Source: Balneolales bacterium
GTDB lineage: Bacteria; Bacteroidota; Rhodothermia; Balneolales; Natronogracilivirgulaceae
Direction of reading: 5' to 3'
Length of the DNA: 8,540 bases
Assembly: GCA_007133875.1 (NCBI GenBank)
Contig: SLLW01000286.1
Coordinates: forward strand, 1 to 8,540
This document shows, piece by piece, positions 5,594 to 8,540 of the stretch. A program made the position numbers and the translations under genes. Below the pieces are notes generated by a model. The model was not told where the DNA came from. It did no database searches and worked only from the letters and a program-made list of their open reading frames with translations. Numbering within the stretch: position 1 is the first letter of the stretch; each line of letters opens with the position of its first letter.

Positions 5594-6857
5594 TGTTTCA
5601 GATACCTGTCAAACATCACTGATTCCGGAGAGTGGGTCATTCGCCGGAACGACATGGCAAGAGAGATACAAGAGAAATCAGATTCAAAATATTGACCGGA
5701 ATGCTTTTATCCGGGTCAGTTTGGCACTGTCGTTGGTTCCCAATGTCGGAGCCGGCCGTATTTGCAAACTGTATAACCGGTTTCAACCGGATTTGTCTCT
5801 CCTCTCAAGGGATTGGGCTGAACTGGCATCGGTCGGGACCATCGGGGCCGCTACAGCCAGGGCAATCAGACAGTTCAACAACTGGGAGCAAGTGGATGCC
5901 ATCCTGACTGAAACAAAAAAGCACAATCTGCAACTTGTGACACAGTTGGATTCCTGTTACCCGGAACTGCTCAGGGAAATATATGATCCGCCGATACTGC
6001 TTTGGCTGAAAGGTAATCCGGAAGCACTGAAAACACCCTGTTTTTCCATTGTGGGAACCAGGCGGCCAAGTACAGCAGGAAGAAAGCTCACCACCGGATT
6101 CACGCGGGATCTGGTTCGGGGGTCCGGGTTTACCATAGTCAGTGGCCTGGCGCATGGAATTGACAGCCTTGCCCATACCGCAGCATTAGAAGAAAACGGA
6201 TGTACGATTGCCGTCCTGGGCTCCGGAGTGGACCGGATTTATCCGCAGCAAAATATTCGATTGGCATACCGGATTATGAATACCGGGGGTGCTGTGATAA
6301 GCGAGTTTCCACCGGGAACCAAACCAGACCCGCAGAATTTCCCTGTCAGGAACCGTATTGTAAGTGGTATATCCGTAGGTGTATTGGTAACGGAAACAGA
6401 TCTTGAGGGAGGGAGTCAGATTACCATTGATCGCGCTTTGCATCAAAATCGTGAAGTATTTATTGTACCGCATGATATCCGAAACCCCAGGGGAAAAGGT
6501 TGTAATGTGTGTATTCAAAGAGGCTGGGGCAAACTGGTAACCAGTGTCGGGGAAATATTTGAAGAATTACCGCCATACCGAATCCTCCAATCAGCAACAA
6601 ATAGTGCTGATGTGATAAGAAAAAAGAGTGATACTGCAAATGTCGCCGGGAAAAGGGACGAAAGCCGTGTTGATAAACTTGATGACCGTTATAAACGAAT
6701 TGTCCGGGCACTCACCGGAATCGTGATACATATTGATGATTTGGCTAAAAAGCTTGATGTGGCCACATCAGATTTGCTGACGGATTTATTGGAACTCGAA
6801 CTCTCCGGATGGGTCATTCAGAAGCCCGGCAAAAAATTTACTGTGAGGGAATGGTGA
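5574..6857 (+). CDS. dprA: DNA-processing protein DprA (Smf), recombination mediator
   Basis: DprA binds incoming single-stranded DNA during natural transformation and loads RecA. The 427-residue product has a poorly conserved, polar N-terminal extension (about 1-42), a helix-hairpin-helix/SAM-like part (43-105, with SLVPNVGAGR), the Rossmann DNA-binding fold (about 120-330) and a C-terminal winged helix (about 369-425, HIDDLAKKLDV and LELSGWVIQKPG). Core motifs visible are GTRRPS (161-166), SGLAHGIDSLAH (190-201), and FPVRNRIVSG (256-265). The later conserved stretch is altered: GGSQIT for SGS-x-IT, VPH (298-300) for VPG, and RGW for the usual DGA. The ATG at 5574 has GGGAG 7 bases upstream and is the only ATG in frame before the conserved part; it overlaps obg by 20 bases, implying coupled translation. 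A competing ribosome binding site and ATG lie at 5581-5595 in another frame. No other competence gene is seen. Confidence 0.95.
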   Translation: MEKERRDVSDTCQTSLIPESGSFAGTTWQERYKRNQIQNIDRNAFIRVSLALSLVPNVGAGRICKLYNRFQPDLSLLSRDWAELASVGTIGAATARAIRQFNNWEQVDAILTETKKHNLQLVTQLDSCYPELLREIYDPPILLWLKGNPEALKTPCFSIVGTRRPSTAGRKLTTGFTRDLVRGSGFTIVSGLAHGIDSLAHTAALEENGCTIAVLGSGVDRIYPQQNIRLAYRIMNTGGAVISEFPPGTKPDPQNFPVRNRIVSGISVGVLVTETDLEGGSQITIDRALHQNREVFIVPHDIRNPRGKGCNVCIQRGWGKLVTSVGEIFEELPPYRILQSATNSADVIRKKSDTANVAGKRDESRVDKLDDRYKRIVRALTGIVIHIDDLAKKLDVATSDLLTDLLELELSGWVIQKPGKKFTVREW

Positions 6858-6929
6858 GCAGAAGCGCAATTTTGCTTATTTTGGATCGAACTCAATCCAT
6901 TGAATTATCTGGCAAGGATTTCTTCTTAC

Positions 6930-7517
6930 ATGTTTCAGGTACAACATACCATTATTTCCGACGATGTTGCCACGTTCCAGTTTTCGTGCGATCTCAGCAA
7001 GTGCAAAGGCGGTTGCTGTGTGGTTGGCGATGCCGGAGCTCCCGTTACACACAATGAAATCCCGGTCCTCAACAAAGCCTGGAGTAAATTAAAAGGGGAG
7101 CTGCGCCCCAGGGCCGTAGAAGTGGTTGGTGCATACGGGTTGATAAAAAACCGGAACCGGGATCCGGAACTCAATTGTACCGATGGGGCGGAATGTGTCT
7201 TTGTGACTTACGAAGAGCACGGAGTGGCCGTTTGTGGAATTCAGAAAGCGTGGATGGAAGGGCGGTTCGACTGGATCAAGCCGCTTAGCTGCCATCTGTT
7301 TCCGGTGCGGGTAATGAAAGTTGGGAATCAGGAATATCTCAATATGGAGTATGTGCCTGAACTTTGCAGTTCCGCATGCGAACAGGGTGCTTGCAAGGGG
7401 GTATATCTATCCGACTTCCTGAAAGATGCACTTATTCGTGCCTACGGCGAAACATGGTATGAAGCGTTTCGTGTCGCATGTGCTGAAGTGCGGGCAAAAA
7501 CAGGAGTAACGGTATGA
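6930..7517 (+). CDS. DUF3109-family cysteine-rich protein of unknown function
   Basis: The 195-residue product is cytoplasmic and cysteine-rich. An N-terminal CDLSKCKGGCC (C20, C25, C29, C30) is followed by GDAGAP, then C83 and C89, C102, a PLSCHLFPVRV stretch with C121, and a LCSSACEQGACKG cluster (C146, C150, C155). This arrangement matches what I know of the DUF3109 family, frequent in Bacteroidota-like genomes, and suggests a zinc or iron-sulfur site related to the YkgJ-type cysteine clusters; the metal and reaction are not known. I chose the ATG at 6930 because its MFQVQHTIISDDV beginning fits the family start and AAGGA lies 11 bases upstream; an in-frame TTG at 6900 would add ten residues. 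It follows dprA by 72 bases and its stop overlaps the rpoN start (ATGA at 7514-7517), so it is very likely co-translated with rpoN. Confidence 0.88.
   Translation: MFQVQHTIISDDVATFQFSCDLSKCKGGCCVVGDAGAPVTHNEIPVLNKAWSKLKGELRPRAVEVVGAYGLIKNRNRDPELNCTDGAECVFVTYEEHGVAVCGIQKAWMEGRFDWIKPLSCHLFPVRVMKVGNQEYLNMEYVPELCSSACEQGACKGVYLSDFLKDALIRAYGETWYEAFRVACAEVRAKTGVTV
7502..7506 (+). promoter_or_regulatory. Ribosome binding site of rpoN
   Basis: AGGAG lies inside the end of the DUF3109-like gene, 7 bases before the ATG at 7514. It confirms the rpoN start and the four-base overlap between the two genes. Confidence 0.75.
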
Positions 7518-8540
7518 TTCGTCCATCCCAATCCATACGACAGACACAATCGCTGCAGCAGCGCCTGTCTCCTCAGCAGATCCAATATATCAAACTGCTG
7601 CAACTGCCGACATTGATGCTGGAGCAGCGTGTTAAACAGGAGATTGAGACCAATCCGGTTCTTGAAATGGACGAGGAGTCGACGGTGGAGGAGCAGGTCG
7701 AAACCCAGGAAGAAGCAGGGGATACGGATACCGCGAATACGGATGAGAGTGACACTACTGAAGAAGAAACTTCGGCCGTTGACGAAAATGAAGAGATAGA
7801 TTGGGATAGTTATTTCCCGGAGGATGAAGACGAATATGTTCCGGCATATAATAAAGAACAGGATGATTGGCGGGATCTCCCCAAGCCATATCGATCCAGC
7901 TTTATGGAACAGCTCGAACGTCAGGTTGAGTTGCTCAATTTTGATGAACGTCAGGAAAAAGTGGCCAGCCAGATCATCGGCTCCATCGATTCTGACGGGT
8001 ATCTTCGGCGTGACCTGGATTCGATAATTGATGCGGTTGCTTTTTACGACGGCGTTATGGTTACCATCGCTGAAGCCGAAAAGGTTCTGTATCAGATTCA
8101 GCGGCTGGACCCGCCGGGTATTGCTGCCCGAAATCTGCGTGAATGCCTGCTGATACAGCTTGAAGTTATGGAAAATTCTCAGCCGTGCCGGAAACTGGCC
8201 ATGGACATTCTGGAAAAAGCCTGGCCTCAGTTCGAAAAGAAGCACTATGAGAAAATCCGCCGAAAACTGAATATCACAGAAAATCAGTTACGTGAAGCGC
8301 ACCAGCTCATTATGCTACTGGATCCAAAGCCGGGCGAGTCGGATGATTACCTGAATCCCGACCAGTTTATCGTGCCCGACTTTGAGGTCTATTACGAAGA
8401 GGCGGTCGAAGAATCGGACAGCGACGCCGGAGAATTTGTAATCCGTCTCAATAACCGCAATACGCCAAATGTCCGGATTTCTCGACATTACAAGGAGTTA
8501 TGGGAAGAGATCGGCAGCAGCAAAAAACAGAAAAACGGGG
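7514..8540 (+). CDS. rpoN: RNA polymerase sigma-54 factor RpoN, N-terminal part (cut by window end)
   Basis: The open frame runs off the right edge after 342 codons without a stop. Residues 10-51 are region I, the activator-interacting domain (QTQSLQQRLSPQQIQYIKLLQLP in pattern, ending NPVLE). Residues about 52-118 are a strongly acidic region II linker, long and rich in D, E and T. From about 125 the core-binding domain follows, with ERQVELLNFDERQ, SIDSDGYL (157-164), QRLDPPGIAARNLRECL (196-212) and LDPKPG (269-274). The DNA-binding helix-turn-helix and the RpoN box lie beyond the window; family members are usually 470-500 residues, so about 140 residues are missing only because of the cut. 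Sigma-54 directs transcription from -24/-12 promoters and needs AAA+ activators, none of which is seen here. It is the last visible gene of the obg run and is translationally coupled to the gene before it. Confidence 0.96.
   Translation, partial: MIRPSQSIRQTQSLQQRLSPQQIQYIKLLQLPTLMLEQRVKQEIETNPVLEMDEESTVEEQVETQEEAGDTDTANTDESDTTEEETSAVDENEEIDWDSYFPEDEDEYVPAYNKEQDDWRDLPKPYRSSFMEQLERQVELLNFDERQEKVASQIIGSIDSDGYLRRDLDSIIDAVAFYDGVMVTIAEAEKVLYQIQRLDPPGIAARNLRECLLIQLEVMENSQPCRKLAMDILEKAWPQFEKKHYEKIRRKLNITENQLREAHQLIMLLDPKPGESDDYLNPDQFIVPDFEVYYEEAVEESDSDAGEFVIRLNNRNTPNVRISRHYKELWEEIGSSKKQKNG

Noticed and set aside
6809..7057. ORF with an ATG at 6851 just before the dprA stop
   Set aside because: It is out of frame with the cysteine-rich gene and its downstream part is a frame-shifted reading of that gene.
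7442..8245. Long (267 codon) minus-strand ORF across the rpoN start and acidic linker
   Set aside because: It lies antisense to a clear rpoN frame. The GAA/GAG-rich acidic codons read as TTC/CTC on the other strand and rarely give stops; the product shows no recognisable domain.
1..8540. CRISPR arrays, tRNA or rRNA genes, insertion sequences, attachment sites
   Set aside because: None were seen. The only tandem repeat is the protein-coding heptad tract in the kinase gene, and there are no transposase or integrase genes.

Overview
The window reads as an ordinary chromosomal segment of a moderate-GC bacterium in or near the Bacteroidota/Balneolota/Rhodothermota (FCB) group. That placement is inference. 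It rests on an Obg GTPase without a C-terminal OCT domain, on Bacteroidota-like wording around the Obg switch II region and the acidic sigma-54 linker, and on a DUF3109-type cysteine-rich protein, a family I associate mainly with Bacteroidota-like genomes. Clear Shine-Dalgarno sequences precede several genes, which is less typical of classical Bacteroidia and would fit a deeper branch. I see no tRNA, rRNA, CRISPR array, insertion sequence, integrase or phage gene.

Layout, all confident genes on the + strand. (1) 60-494: small four-helix membrane protein with a strong ribosome binding site, closed by a good intrinsic terminator at about 549-590. (2) 495-881: AT-rich intergenic stretch with a weak minus-strand ORF and small hairpins. 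(3) 882-4184: very large one-protein signalling enzyme fusing CheB methylesterase, CheR methyltransferase, PAS-like segments, a striking heptad coiled coil and a HisKA_2-type histidine kinase. (4) 4185-4609: spacer holding two clean inverted repeats and a 51-residue ORF that looks like an isolated signal or anchor peptide. (5) 4610-8540: a tight run of obg, dprA, a DUF3109-like gene and rpoN (cut by the window end), with a 20-base overlap at obg/dprA and a 4-base ATGA overlap at DUF3109/rpoN.

The last four genes look like one transcription unit: ribosome maturation GTPase, DNA-uptake recombination mediator, unknown metal-binding-like protein and sigma-54. Their functions are not obviously one pathway; the overlaps suggest co-expression and translational coupling. 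The chemotaxis-like kinase stands alone, with no receptor, response regulator or motility gene in view.

I do not see a convincing undescribed system. The points most worth a second look are the Obg G4 motif reading THMD instead of NKxD, the orphan 51-residue peptide and inverted repeats upstream of obg, a well-placed ribosome binding site for a 9-codon ORF at the obg/dprA junction, and substitutions in the conserved Rossmann region of DprA.
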